Of a stretch of DNA of 64,000 nt, positions 49,297-59,500 are shown piece by piece. The stretch's first letter is position 1; each line of letters begins with the position of its first letter. The position numbers were made by a program, and so were the translations under genes. Source of the stretch: Ancylomarina subtilis (GTDB lineage Bacteria > Bacteroidota > Bacteroidia > Bacteroidales > Marinifilaceae); the NCBI RefSeq assembly GCF_004217115.1, contig NZ_SHKN01000007.1, forward strand, positions 1-64,000, given 5' to 3'. The notes under the pieces were generated by a model, which made no database searches, had not been told where the DNA came from, and saw only the letters and a program-made list of their open reading frames with translations.

Positions 49297-50052
49297 ATGG
49301 AAACAAAAATTACCATACTTTGCGAGAACGAAACAAGCAAAAGAGCTGCTCGTTTTTGTCGATCGGAATGGGGCTTTTCAGCTTTTGTGGAAACAGAACA
49401 GGCCAACATTCTTTTTGACACTGGACATACCAGTTTGTACAAGCAGAATGCAAATGCCCTGGATATCGATCTTAACCGAAGTGATTTTGTTGTGCTGTCA
49501 CATCACCATTGGGATCACACGAGTGGCATGCTTAGTCATGAATTTAAGGAGAAGAAAAAACTGATTTTACATCCGCACATTCTTGATAAAGTTTCTGAAG
49601 AGAAGGCTCATATTTTTAATCGCGACTTTGAAGTCATTTCCACAGAAGCAAGTCTGGAGTTCACTTCCGGCATTTTCTATTTGGGTCAAATTCCAAGGGA
49701 AATGAGTTTCGAAAAAGGCGAGCACAAAGGCGACAGCATGCTCGATGATTCTGCCATAGCCATAAAAACAGAAAAAGGATTAATCGTTCTAACGGGTTGC
49801 TCTCATGCCGGTATTTGCAATATATGCGAACACGCCAGAAAGGTAACAGGACAGAATCTTTATGCTGTTGTAGGTGGTTTTCATCTAACACAAAAAAATC
49901 AAGCTACAGTAAGAAAAACAATTGAGTATTTTAAATCACAAAAGATAGAACACATTTACCCGATGCATTGTGTCGATTTTCCAACGTTGGTTCGTTTTCA
50001 CAGTGAATTTAATTCCATTAAATATGCCACTGGCGACGTCATTAAGCTTTAG
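49297..50052 (+). CDS. Metallo-beta-lactamase-fold hydrolase (COG1237-like)
   Basis: This 251-residue cytoplasmic metallohydrolase has the motif HHHWDHTSG near residue 70 and GCSHAGICNICEHA near 167. A late GGFHL near 193 and MHCVD near 225 complete the metal shell. The pattern fits the COG1237 group, which includes the archaeal beta-RFAP synthase-related proteins, but that reaction is not expected here. The frame is open from 49249, but Met at 49297 is preferred because the upstream part overlaps the DUF2007 gene. Confidence 0.85.
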   Translation: METKITILCENETSKRAARFCRSEWGFSAFVETEQANILFDTGHTSLYKQNANALDIDLNRSDFVVLSHHHWDHTSGMLSHEFKEKKKLILHPHILDKVSEEKAHIFNRDFEVISTEASLEFTSGIFYLGQIPREMSFEKGEHKGDSMLDDSAIAIKTEKGLIVLTGCSHAGICNICEHARKVTGQNLYAVVGGFHLTQKNQATVRKTIEYFKSQKIEHIYPMHCVDFPTLVRFHSEFNSIKYATGDVIKL

Positions 50053-50131
50053 ATAATCGCCTAAAGAATCATGCCGCACTCTTTGCGTGAAATAGTCAGT
50101 TTCCCTAACTTCGACTCATCGATTAAAAAGG

Positions 50132-50596
50132 ATGATTATGGCCAAAACAATAAAGACAAACGCACTGCGCATTCTGGATAAAAATAAGATTAGCTACGAA
50201 GCTAAAGACTCTTCAGACTTGGGCACTTCAGACAGTCCAGATACGGATGCCACACTCATTCACAAAACTCTGGTTGCTCGTGGTGTCAGTAAGGAACTGT
50301 ATGTCTTTATAATTCCCCTTTCAAACGAGTTGGATCTCAAAAAAGCAGCGAGTGCAGCCAAAGAAAAAAAGATCCTAATGCTTCCTGAAAAGGAACTTTT
50401 ACCAAATACGGGTTATATCAAAGGAGGCTGCTCGCCTATCGGCATGAAAAAACAATACAAAACCTTTCTTGAAATTAGCTCGATAAAAATGGAGCAAGTC
50501 ATTGTGAGTGGTGGGAAAATCAAATTTAGGATTAAGCTAAAGCCTGGTGATCTCATGCAGCTTATTGGAGCTAAGGCTGCTGATCTTGTAAAATAA
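50132..50596 (+). CDS. ybaK: Cys-tRNA(Pro)/Cys-tRNA(Cys) deacylase YbaK
   Basis: This trans-editing factor removes cysteine from mischarged tRNA-Pro. The 154-residue YbaK/EbsC fold shows KTLVARGV (with the catalytic Lys) near residue 50, the LDLKKAA segment near 72, and GYIKGGCSPIGMKKQY with the conserved GGxSP-like turn near 97. Two in-frame ATGs exist (50132 and 50138); the second gives MAKTIKTNALR, the usual family start. Gap to the previous gene: 79 bases. Confidence 0.9.
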   Translation: MIMAKTIKTNALRILDKNKISYEAKDSSDLGTSDSPDTDATLIHKTLVARGVSKELYVFIIPLSNELDLKKAASAAKEKKILMLPEKELLPNTGYIKGGCSPIGMKKQYKTFLEISSIKMEQVIVSGGKIKFRIKLKPGDLMQLIGAKAADLVK

Positions 50597-50660
50597 TTCG
50601 CAAAAAAAATCACCTCACAGAATATGACGTGACTCTCTTCATTCTTTCTTTCCTTAACGC

Positions 50661-50984
50661 CTACTGAGTTTCATCCCACTTTTTACCAAGGTTAGAAAGA
50701 TTTGCCTTCATTAAATCATCAGGCGACATAGCAATTCTAAATTCGCAAAAGGCTTCAAAGTTTAAAAACCAAGGCTCAGCAATGGATGGGATAGCGGATG
50801 CATCAGAAACTTCTGCGATCATAACAGCACCACGGTTACCATCTTGTTCTGTAAAATAAATACTTTCCGGCTTGATCTCTTCAAGAATGCGTCCAATTAA
50901 TTCGCCAGCCTTACCATTTCGAACCATTGAATTGAAGGGTTCTACAGGAAACATGACATTAACTAACATCTTCATAACTATCAA
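50661..50984 (-). CDS. Small conserved alpha/beta protein, DUF3303-like
   Basis: This 107-residue soluble protein has an MLVNVMFPVEPFN strand, a central YFTEQDGNRGAVMIAEV hairpin near residue 43 and EFRIAMSPDDLMKA near 80. The pattern suggests a ferredoxin-like dimeric barrel fold such as DUF3303. The family name is not certain and no function is assigned. A few Met codons precede the first strand, so the start may be at residue 4 or 6. Confidence 0.65.
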   Translation of the reverse strand: MIVMKMLVNVMFPVEPFNSMVRNGKAGELIGRILEEIKPESIYFTEQDGNRGAVMIAEVSDASAIPSIAEPWFLNFEAFCEFRIAMSPDDLMKANLSNLGKKWDETQ

Positions 50985-51179
50985 TTTTAATTAATAAGAC
51001 ATTAAGGTACGAAATAAAACAGTCAAGATCAATCATAAGTCCCCCAATATAAAAGCCCAAAGACATCTACACTATCTCAATCAACCGTTCACAATAAATC
51101 CACACCCAATATAATCGAGCACAACAAAACTCCGAATTCTTTTTTAGATTTACAGCCACTAACAAGCAAACTAAATCTC

Positions 51180-52130
51180 ATGAAAGATTTCAATAATAGA
51201 TTATTAACATGTGTGAAACAAGCTTTACCTGCGGGTTTAAAAACCTCCTTATGGCTCATTAAACTCACGCTACCCGTTTCATTCGCTGTCCTCTTATTGA
51301 ATTACTTCGGCCTGCTGGTTATTATGGCTGAATACACCAGTCCAGTTTTTCGAATCATAGGTCTGCCCGGTGTTGCAGCACTCGTTTTAATCACCAGCAT
51401 TTTCACTAATATTTATTCCGTTGTGGCTGTACTCACAACTCTGGCACTCCCCGTCCGTGATGGTACTATATTGGCTGTTATGTGTCTCATTTCTCATGGT
51501 TTCCTCATCGAAACCGCTATTCTTAAAAAAACAGGCTCTTCGGCAACTCGCATGCTTTTGCTACGCTTAGTATCAAGTTTTATTATTGGAGGCTTGCTCA
51601 ATTTCATTCTGCCAGGCTCTCCCTCAGACGGTGCTTTCGCTTATCAGACTCAGAGCGATAATTTGACTCAAGTCATCATCGCGTGGCTACCACAAATTGG
51701 TGCCACTCTACTTAAAATTGTTATTTTGGTTAATGCCCTACTCATCGTACAGCGTTGTATGGAGGAGTTCGGTATCTTAAAATATCTGACCAAGCCTCTT
51801 TCTCCTTTTATGAAATTGATGGGCTTACCCAAGGAATCTTCTTTCCTATGGATGGTTGGGAATACCATTGGCCTTGCATATGGTTCTGCCGTGATGCTTC
51901 AAAAAGTTGAAGAAGGGCAACTCAAACCCAAAGAATGCGATCTTCTCAATCATCATTTAGCCATATCCCATTCACAACTGGAAGATCCTCTTCTATTTTT
52001 AAGTTTGGGCTACTCTATTCCTGTTCTTATCATTCCTCGCGTTTTGTTTGCCATTATTGTAGTTTGGCTGAGAAGAATTGAGAATGCCTTAAAGGAAAAA
52101 AAACAGAAAACTGTAAAAATAGCCTATTAA
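51180..52130 (+). CDS. Nucleoside-recognition (Gate) domain membrane protein
   Basis: This 316-residue inner-membrane protein has about eight helices. Two halves each carry a Gate-like segment: near residue 75 (LITSIFTNIYSVVAVL) and near 225 (FLWMVGNTIGLAYGSAVML). Related proteins include SpmA/SpmB and FeoB gate regions and are thought to move small solutes. The substrate is unknown. It is monocistronic, with a long gap before the glutamine synthetase gene. Confidence 0.75.
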   Translation: MKDFNNRLLTCVKQALPAGLKTSLWLIKLTLPVSFAVLLLNYFGLLVIMAEYTSPVFRIIGLPGVAALVLITSIFTNIYSVVAVLTTLALPVRDGTILAVMCLISHGFLIETAILKKTGSSATRMLLLRLVSSFIIGGLLNFILPGSPSDGAFAYQTQSDNLTQVIIAWLPQIGATLLKIVILVNALLIVQRCMEEFGILKYLTKPLSPFMKLMGLPKESSFLWMVGNTIGLAYGSAVMLQKVEEGQLKPKECDLLNHHLAISHSQLEDPLLFLSLGYSIPVLIIPRVLFAIIVVWLRRIENALKEKKQKTVKIAY

Positions 52131-52721
52131 AGCACAGTATTTAACAGTATTAAATCGCAATAATCATCGAAAAGTTTAAAAATATGGGGTTGATTTAATT
52201 TTGATGATGTTTTCAAGAAAAATTTACCCCTTTTAACTAATCACATTGTAAAAAATGACGTTTTGTATGGGGGTCCATCAAAATTAGGGTCATTTCAGGA
52301 AATTACATATAAAGCTGAAAGATCACCTTATCTCCAACAGGGATATTAGCAACTAATTGTACTGCTTCTATACTCCACTACCATTGAAAAGGGGGGCTAA
52401 GCGAAAAATTCATTTTTTTGAAGATAAATCTCTTCGAAACAGGATGCTGTACAACAGTAAATCTCACCTCATCCAGCTAGTCATAAAACAAGCTTAAACC
52501 CAATAAAAACAAGGCTTTCAGAACAAAAACATGTTAGTGCCAAAATCCAGGGTTCTGCTTGGAAAGCAAGGGATATCTCTTCTATTTTAGCAATTGAAAA
52601 CAAGACTGAGATGCGAGCATGCAATCGTTATAACTCATACCTATTATTTAATGAGTCATTAATGCAAATTGCCAACATCAGACAAATCTTAAAACACAAA
52701 CATTAAATAAATAATTACGTC
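52131..52721. other. 591-base regulatory-looking region upstream of glnA
   Basis: No gene is supported on either strand. It contains GGGGTTGATTTA (52186-52197), shared with the glnN upstream region, and G-tracts near 52270 and 52395. It also holds a 9-bp inverted repeat (ATTTTGATG 52198-52206 with 52276-52284) and a 15-bp palindrome at 52648-52662. The length and motif content suggest multi-signal control of the glutamine synthetase gene. Confidence 0.45.
52648..52662. promoter_or_regulatory. Perfect 15-bp palindrome before glnA
   Basis: TTAATGA-G-TCATTAA is symmetric about a central G and lies 59 bases before the glnA ATG, where an operator or activator site would be expected. The cognate regulator is unknown. 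Confidence 0.45.
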
Positions 52722-54227
52722 ATGACAAATGCTTCAGTTGCTTTGAACCCAAACAAATTGGTTCAGTACTTACAAAAAATGCCAAATGAATTCACCAAAG
52801 AGGATTTGATTCGATATATCGAGGAGAATGGCATTCAGATGATCAACTTCCGTTACGTTGCCAACGACGGTAAATTAAAAACATTAAACTTTATTATAAC
52901 TGACCGCAACCACCTTGACAATATATTGAGTACTGGTGAGCGCGTTGACGGGTCAAGCCTTTTCCCATTTATCGAAGCAGGATCGAGTGACCTTTATGTA
53001 ATTCCTCGTTTCAAAACAGCTTTCGTAAACCCATTTTCAGAGATTCCAACATTGGATATTCTATGTTCTTTCTATACTGCTCAGGGCGAACCATTAGAGA
53101 GTGCTCCTGAATACATTCTTAAGAAAGCTCACGATTGTTTCAAAGAAAAAACAGGCATGACTTTTAAAGCCATGGGTGAGTTGGAGTACTACATTAAGAG
53201 TGCTAAAGCTGAACTATATCCTGGTGAAGACCAAAAAGGCTACCACGATTCACAGCCATTTACTCAGTGGGAAAACCTACGTCGCGAAGCGATGGTTCTT
53301 ATTGCTCAATGTGGTGGTAAAATCAAATATGGCCACTCAGAGGTGGGTAACTTTATTCTTCGCGAAGATGGTTACGAACAACACGAAATTGAATTCATAC
53401 CTGTTGAGGCAGAAGATGCTGTTGATCAATTATTAATTGGTAAATGGATCGTTCGTATGTTGGCAGCCCGCGAAGGTGCATTGGTAAGCTGGGCTCCCAA
53501 AATCACAGTAGGGAAAGCCGGTTCTGGTCTTCATATTCACATGATGCTTGAAAAAGATGGCAAAAACCTATGTGTTGAGAATGGTAAACTGAGTGATATT
53601 GCAAAAAAAGGAATTGCTGGTATCATGGATCTTGCTGGTCCATTAACCGCATTTGGTAATACGATTCCAACTTCATACCTGCGTTTAGTTCCTCATCAGG
53701 AAGCGCCAACCTACGTATGTTGGGGTGACCGTAACCGTTCTGTATTGGTACGAGTGCCACTTGGATGGTTAGGATCTAAAGATATGGTTAAAGAAGTAAA
53801 TCCTCAGCAGCAAGCTGATACGCGTGACTTCTCAAGCAAACAAACTTTCGAATTCCGTGTTCCTGATGGATCTGCAGATATCTACATGCTGGTTGCTGGT
53901 TTAATCGTAGCTGTACAGCACGGTTTGGAAAGTGAGGATTCACTGGAAAAAGCAGAAGCTTTATATGCGGATATGGATATTTTCAGTTCTAACTTCTCTG
54001 AAAAACTTGAAAAACTAGAGCAACTACCAACTTGTTGTTACGAAAGTGCAGACAGCCTATTGGCTAAACGTGAAGTTTTCGAAAATAACAATATTTTCCC
54101 AGCAGGAAGTATTGATGCTGTTGCTGCTGGCCTTAAGGCATACAATGACCATGGTCTTAACGATCGTATCTTAGGTCATCACCAAGAGATTATGGCAATT
54201 GTAGACAAGTACATTCATTGCATGTAA
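52722..54227 (+). CDS. glnA: Glutamine synthetase (type I-related, about 500 residues)
   Basis: This is a second ammonia-assimilating enzyme. The catalytic fold shows GERVDGSSLFPFIEAGSSD near residue 68, GELEYYIK near 150, the glutamate-binding GSGLHIHMMLEKDG near 266 and NRSVLVRVP near 340. At 501 residues it is slightly longer than E. coli GlnA. I do not see the NLYDLP adenylylation motif, so control by covalent AMP addition is unlikely. It has a 591-base upstream region and its own terminator. Paralogues in this size class can also act on other amines; glnA is the best call. Confidence 0.88.
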   Translation: MTNASVALNPNKLVQYLQKMPNEFTKEDLIRYIEENGIQMINFRYVANDGKLKTLNFIITDRNHLDNILSTGERVDGSSLFPFIEAGSSDLYVIPRFKTAFVNPFSEIPTLDILCSFYTAQGEPLESAPEYILKKAHDCFKEKTGMTFKAMGELEYYIKSAKAELYPGEDQKGYHDSQPFTQWENLRREAMVLIAQCGGKIKYGHSEVGNFILREDGYEQHEIEFIPVEAEDAVDQLLIGKWIVRMLAAREGALVSWAPKITVGKAGSGLHIHMMLEKDGKNLCVENGKLSDIAKKGIAGIMDLAGPLTAFGNTIPTSYLRLVPHQEAPTYVCWGDRNRSVLVRVPLGWLGSKDMVKEVNPQQQADTRDFSSKQTFEFRVPDGSADIYMLVAGLIVAVQHGLESEDSLEKAEALYADMDIFSSNFSEKLEKLEQLPTCCYESADSLLAKREVFENNNIFPAGSIDAVAAGLKAYNDHGLNDRILGHHQEIMAIVDKYIHCM

Positions 54228-54293
54228 TCAAATTGATCTATCAGTTTCTTGCAAAAAGAAAACCGACCAAATAAGAACACCTACTAACAATCA

Positions 54294-54332
54294 AAAGGGA
54301 TTTCAGCCATTGGCTGGGATCCCTTACTTTTT
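54294..54332 (+). terminator. Terminator of glnA
   Basis: AAGGGAT (54295-54301) pairs with ATCCCTT (54319-54325), with an inner CAGCC/GGCTG stem, then a T-rich stretch. Confidence 0.8.
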
Positions 54333-54511
54333 GTATTGCATCTTCACAACAATTAAATTCCCGCAAATACAACAGATATTCGCAGATTACCTCTTGAATA
54401 ACAATCATCATTTCTTAAAACCGACACATCCTCACATTAGCATTAGCAAATCAAAGTATCACCCAAGCATCTCATCAATTAGTCGTATCTTCGCATAAAA
54501 CCGAATAAACT

Positions 54512-55213
54512 ATGAATAAAAATATAAACGAAAGCTGGAAAAAATATCTGGAAGCTGAATTTGAAAAACCCTATTTCAAACAGCTGGAACGTTTTGTTGA
54601 TAATGAATATCAAGAACACGAAATCTACCCGCCCCAGGAACTTATATTCAGAGCATTTAACTCCTGTTCGTTCAATCAGATCAAAGTTGTTATTCTAGGA
54701 CAAGACCCTTACCACGGACCTAAGCAGGCTAACGGTTTGGCTTTTTCGGTGAATGATGAAATGAAATTCCCACCCAGCTTACGAAACATCTATAAGGAGA
54801 TGAATCAGGACCTGAATATTCCCATATCGAGCAAAGGGAATCTGGAAGACTGGGCCAAACAAGGTGTTCTCCTAATTAATGCAACGCTAACTGTTAGAGC
54901 TAATGAGGCGGGATCGCATCAGAAAAAAGGTTGGGAAGAATTCACCGATGCTGCCATCAAAGCTTTATCTGAACAAAGAGAACAGCTGGTTTTTATTTTA
55001 TGGGGCTCATATGCACAGAAAAAAGGAGCTCAAATTGATTCTACTAAGCATCACATCATCAAATCGGCACATCCTTCACCCCTATCGGCTCATCGTGGTT
55101 TTTTTGGTAGTAAGCCATTCAGTCAAACCAATAGATATTTAAGGGAGCAAGGTCTGGAACCCATCAATTGGGAGTTGAAACATGAAAGTGCTCAAAAAAG
55201 CTTAAACTTTTAA
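54512..55213 (+). CDS. ung: Uracil-DNA glycosylase, family 1
   Basis: It removes uracil from DNA to start base-excision repair. The water-activating motif GQDPYHG (63-69, Asp65) and the DNA-intercalating HPSPLSAHRGFFG near 187 are both present. LLINATLTV is near 122 and FILWGSYAQKKG near 160. The 233-residue length is typical. It is monocistronic with its own terminator. Confidence 0.95.
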   Translation: MNKNINESWKKYLEAEFEKPYFKQLERFVDNEYQEHEIYPPQELIFRAFNSCSFNQIKVVILGQDPYHGPKQANGLAFSVNDEMKFPPSLRNIYKEMNQDLNIPISSKGNLEDWAKQGVLLINATLTVRANEAGSHQKKGWEEFTDAAIKALSEQREQLVFILWGSYAQKKGAQIDSTKHHIIKSAHPSPLSAHRGFFGSKPFSQTNRYLREQGLEPINWELKHESAQKSLNF

Positions 55214-55214
55214 T

Positions 55215-55256
55215 AAAAAATGGGGTTGCCGAATTTATCGACAACCCCATTTTTTT
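55215..55256. terminator. Bidirectional terminator, ung/DUF4783
   Basis: AAATGGGGTTG (55218-55228) pairs with CAACCCCATTT (55242-55252), flanked by A and T runs, between convergent genes. Confidence 0.85.
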
Positions 55257-55272
55257 ATTCTTTCCCCGAAAT

Positions 55273-55668
55273 CTATTCCTGCTCTATACTAAGCCTGTGA
55301 ATTAAAGCTTTATTCCCATCCCCTTTCAATAAAAAAGTGGTTCTAAAATTTCCATTATCGGTCATTAGAGTTCCAATAAAATAGGGCGAATCAGCTTTTC
55401 CACCAATATGCTTCTTCTTCAGACTTTTAGGCTTATACTTTTCAAAAAACTTCGCCATAATCTGTTTGGCTTGCGATCGGCTATAAATGGCTTCCTTATC
55501 CTGAATCTTCAACTCGATTCTATCACTAAAGAAACCAGCCAAACTAATGCTATTCCCTTGTTGAAATGATGCCACCAGCCCTTTGGGTAAATCTTGTTCT
55601 TGTTGTGCAAAAGCAGAAATACTCAGAACCTGTATGGCGATGATAAGTATGTATTTTAAAAATCTCAT
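55273..55668 (-). CDS. Exported DUF4783 family protein
   Basis: This 131-residue protein has a signal peptide (1-21, ending ISAFAQ) and one NTF2-like domain of the DUF4783 type: LPKGLVASFQQGNSISLAGFF near residue 27, a QAKQIMAKFFEKYKP helix near 66 and a late YFIGTLMTDNGNFRTTF strand pair. The function is unknown; it is common as a single exported domain in Bacteroidota. Confidence 0.85.
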   Translation of the reverse strand: MRFLKYILIIAIQVLSISAFAQQEQDLPKGLVASFQQGNSISLAGFFSDRIELKIQDKEAIYSRSQAKQIMAKFFEKYKPKSLKKKHIGGKADSPYFIGTLMTDNGNFRTTFLLKGDGNKALIHRLSIEQE

Positions 55669-55821
55669 AAAATGAATGTTTATCGTAAATTCAAACTCAT
55701 TAGAACAAATACCATGCTGAATTCAAAACGCAAGGTAATAAGAATGTACTAAAAATTTATCTTTTAGCCATATTATCGTGATTAGTACCACCTTTATATT
55801 TTATTTCAAACAGACTGAAGC

Positions 55822-55829
55822 TATCTTTG
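55822..55829 (+). promoter_or_regulatory. -7 element of the rlmH promoter
   Basis: TATCTTTG matches the consensus and lies 94 bases before the rlmH ATG. No clear -33 TTG is present. Confidence 0.35.
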
Positions 55830-55923
55830 TCCTATCAGAAACATAGTCGTACACACTAAAGACGATAAAAGAAGCGTTTCATCTAAATGCTAAAAATTTG
55901 TTCAATAAATCAACCTCAGATAT

Positions 55924-56397
55924 ATGAAAACCACATTACTTGTTATTGGAAAAACTGATAAAGACTTTGTGATAAAGGGCATAGAAGAGTATCAAAAGCG
56001 ATTGGTACACTATATGCCTTACGAAATGAAAATTATTCCCGATATTAAAAACACCAAAAACCTTTCGGAACAACAACAAAAGCAAAAGGAAGGCGAACTG
56101 ATTTTGGCGCAGGTAAAAAGCGGCGATCTGCTTATTCTTTTAGATGAAGGAGGTAAAGAGTTTTCATCCACAGGCTTTTCGCAGTATATCGAACAAAAGA
56201 TGCTAAGTGGTATTAAAAACCTTATTTTTGTTATTGGTGGCCCCTACGGTTTCTCACCGGAAGTATACAAGCAGGCACAAGGAAAAATCTCATTATCTAA
56301 GATGACCTTTTCGCATCAAATGATTCGAATGATCTTTACTGAACAACTTTACAGAGCCATGACGATTCTGCGAAATGAGCCCTACCATCACGTTTGA
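55924..56397 (+). CDS. rlmH: 23S rRNA pseudouridine-1915 N3-methyltransferase
   Basis: This SPOUT methyltransferase modifies helix 69 of 23S rRNA. At 157 residues it has the compact RlmH size. LLDEGGKEFSSTGFSQYI lies near residue 75. The knot region FVIGGPYGFSPEV is near 102, and the C-terminal SKMTFSHQMIRMIFTEQLYRA segments carry conserved catalytic and dimer residues. Gap to the following kinase gene: 143 bases. Confidence 0.95.
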   Translation: MKTTLLVIGKTDKDFVIKGIEEYQKRLVHYMPYEMKIIPDIKNTKNLSEQQQKQKEGELILAQVKSGDLLILLDEGGKEFSSTGFSQYIEQKMLSGIKNLIFVIGGPYGFSPEVYKQAQGKISLSKMTFSHQMIRMIFTEQLYRAMTILRNEPYHHV

Positions 56398-56540
56398 TGA
56401 TCTCAGTAAATTATGCTAATTTAAGAGCTGTATTTATTTTAATTTGAATCGATTAAATCCTTGATGTTTAAATACGAATGGCATCATCCTTGTGAAACGG
56501 TTTTTCTTAAACGAATGTGTTGTAACTTATATCCCTGATC

Positions 56541-59500
56541 TTGAAAAAAAATAAATTCATCATCTTTTTGCTTGTTGTCCTATCCCTTTCATTACTCACC
56601 GGGATACTTATCGACTCACAAGCAAATGCTAAAAAAAACACAAAAAATAAGCTTGATCACTTTCAGAAAGTTTTTCTTGAAAAGGAAAATTTATTGGATG
56701 AATTCACAGGCTATTTGGCAGAAACTCTATCGAAACAAGATGAATTTATTTTTGATACCGACAATCTCAATACCGAAGAAAATGAACTCAAAAACAGGGA
56801 GCTCTCCCTTTTTGCTCTGGAGAAGGACAGTCTGATTTATTGGAGTAATAATTCAATCAATCTTCCCTATTCTATTATTAACAAAAATTTCGAATCAAAG
56901 GTCGCATTCATTGACAACGCATGGTTCTACATCAAAAAGACTCAATATAAAAACAAGCAACTTCTGGGATTGATTCTAATTCAGCAAGAATACTCCTACG
57001 AAAATAAGTACTTAAAAAAGCATTTTGCTAAAGCATTCGACCTTTCAGATTCATACATCATCCAATTTCATAGCGATGATCCCAATGCAATTAAAAACAA
57101 AAAAGGAGAAACACTTTTCAGCCTCGAAAAAGAAAAAGACAACTTCCTTTTCCAGACCGATTTCAATAAGGCTGTTTACTTCTATTTTCTAAGCTTATTA
57201 TTCGGGATATTGTTAGCCATACAAATCATTCGAATCAAGAAGAAGTTATGGTATAGAACCATCGGCATTTTTATTTTTGGACTGCTCATGATTGGACTAA
57301 GATATATCATGCTAAGCAAAGGTATTCCCAGTGTTTTTTCGAGTATGGAACTGTTTTCACCCGTTCTTTTTGCCTCTTCGTTCTATTTCCCATCATTGGG
57401 TGATTTTGCAATAAACAGCTTTTTTATTTTTAGTTTCATTTATGCCTATACCAAATACCTTCCTCATCAGGTTTTACTTAGAAACAAGGCGCTGACCTTT
57501 AGTTATATTTTCTTATTTATCAACCTGCTATTCTTTTCGCTCTTATATGCAACCATCAATATCCTCTTCAAAAATCTGGTCTTAGATTCGAGCTTATCCT
57601 TCCAAATGTTTGAGATAAAGAGTAATTGGATCTACTCCATGTTTGGCATGGTTGTTCTGATACAACTATTCTACAGCCTCATTCTTTTGGGTAAATTAAC
57701 CAATAAAAGCATTAAAGATAAAATATCACTTCCTCTAAGACTTGTAGCTATCATCCTTTTCTTTGGTGGCTTTACACTTGTTAAAACACTAATGGGAATG
57801 CCCATTGAGTGGCTGGGCGTTTTATTCGAATTATCTCTTCTATTTGCAATTATTTTCATCGAACAATACACCAAACCCAGTTATTCCCACACATTTTTTA
57901 TTAGTCTCTTACTGGCCGTTTCGATATTCATTGGCAATCGCATAAACACGTATTCCAGCCAAAAAGAAAAACAAGTTCGCGTTATTGAAAGTTTAAATCT
58001 ATCTTCTGAATACAGTCCCACCTCAGAAACTTTACTGATTGAACTTGAGAAAAAGATCAAATCAGACACGCTCTTAAAAAAGCTCTGTAAAAGACCAATA
58101 ATCAACGAAAATGAAATTATAAATCTCCTTCAAACCCGTTTTTTTATCGGGTACTGGGAACAATTTCATACCCAAATCACCGTCTGTAGTGAAAATGATG
58201 AGTTAAACGTTGAGCCCGACAATCAGATTCGAAACTGTTATGAGTTTTTCGAAGAAATGATTCTTAAAAATGGGGAAATGATTGTGGGGAGTAATTTCTA
58301 CAACTTAAATGAATACGATGGTATGATATCATACCTCGGGATAATTGAATTTCAATCCGAAAAAGCGAAACCCCATCGTCTTTTCATTCGCCTCGACTCC
58401 AAATCCAGATCACAAGGTCTAGGCTATCCGGATCTTCTTCTTGATGAGAAAGTTCAACTTCAAGCTACTGGTAAAGATTATTCCTATGGAAAATACCGTA
58501 ATGGAAAACTGATTGCCTCTTCGGGTTCTTTTAACTATTACCTAAACGATGCAGGCTTTGGCAAATCAAAAGAAAACCATGCCTGGATAAAACGAGATCA
58601 TTACACTCACCTCATCTACCGTTTTGGTGAGAACTCTATTGTACTTAGCTCACCAGAAGTTACTTGGCTGAAGAAATTCATTACCATTCCATATGTCTTT
58701 ATTCTCTTTTATATCTTCACCATCATCATCGGTTTCATAGAACGTTTCCCTTGGCGACTGAGATTAAAATACAGTTTTAAATACCGCATACAATATTCCA
58801 TAACAGCTGTATTAATGCTTTTCTTCTTGTTATTGGGAGGTGGAAGTGTATATTACAACATCCAACAATTTAACCAAAAACACAACAAGGAACTGAGTGA
58901 AAAACTTCAGATTATAAAACAAGAAATCATTCAGGACTTACAATTCAAAGCCAGTAAAGAAGTCATTACCGAAAGATTACAACAAATCTCAAACCTGATA
59001 TTTGCAGACATCCATCTTTATGATACTAGTGGAAAACTAATAGCCTCTTCACGTCACGAGATATTTGAGAAAAAGCTGCAGGGCCAGCAAATGAACTTCT
59101 CGGCATTTTATCAGCTATTTTATAAAGAAAGGACCCATTTTATTCACAAAGAAAAAATTGGGAATATGGAATATCTTTCGGCCTATGAGAGCTTGGTTGA
59201 TGCCAACAATCAACGCCTGGCTTTTATAAATCTACCCTATTTTATAAAAAGTCAGGATTTAAAATCAGAGCTTTTCAATTTGATTCTTACAGGTATCAAC
59301 TTGCATTTGTTTATGATCCTGATAGCCATTTTTGTCTCCATAATTATCTCAAACAAGATTACACAACCCTTAAGACTCATTGAAAACAAATTGCAAAGTG
59401 CACGATTGGGCACACACAGTGCAGCCATTGAATACAACAAAAATGATGAAATAGGCAGTTTGGTTAGGGTATACAACAAGATGTTACTTGACCTGGAACA

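Noticed and set aside
50661-50984. Annotation of the small protein as a pantothenate-related enzyme
   Set aside because: Similar small proteins sometimes carry such a label, but no catalytic motif supports it.
54310-54498. 62-residue ORF between glnA and ung
   Set aside because: It begins inside the glnA terminator hairpin and shows no domain or sensible composition.
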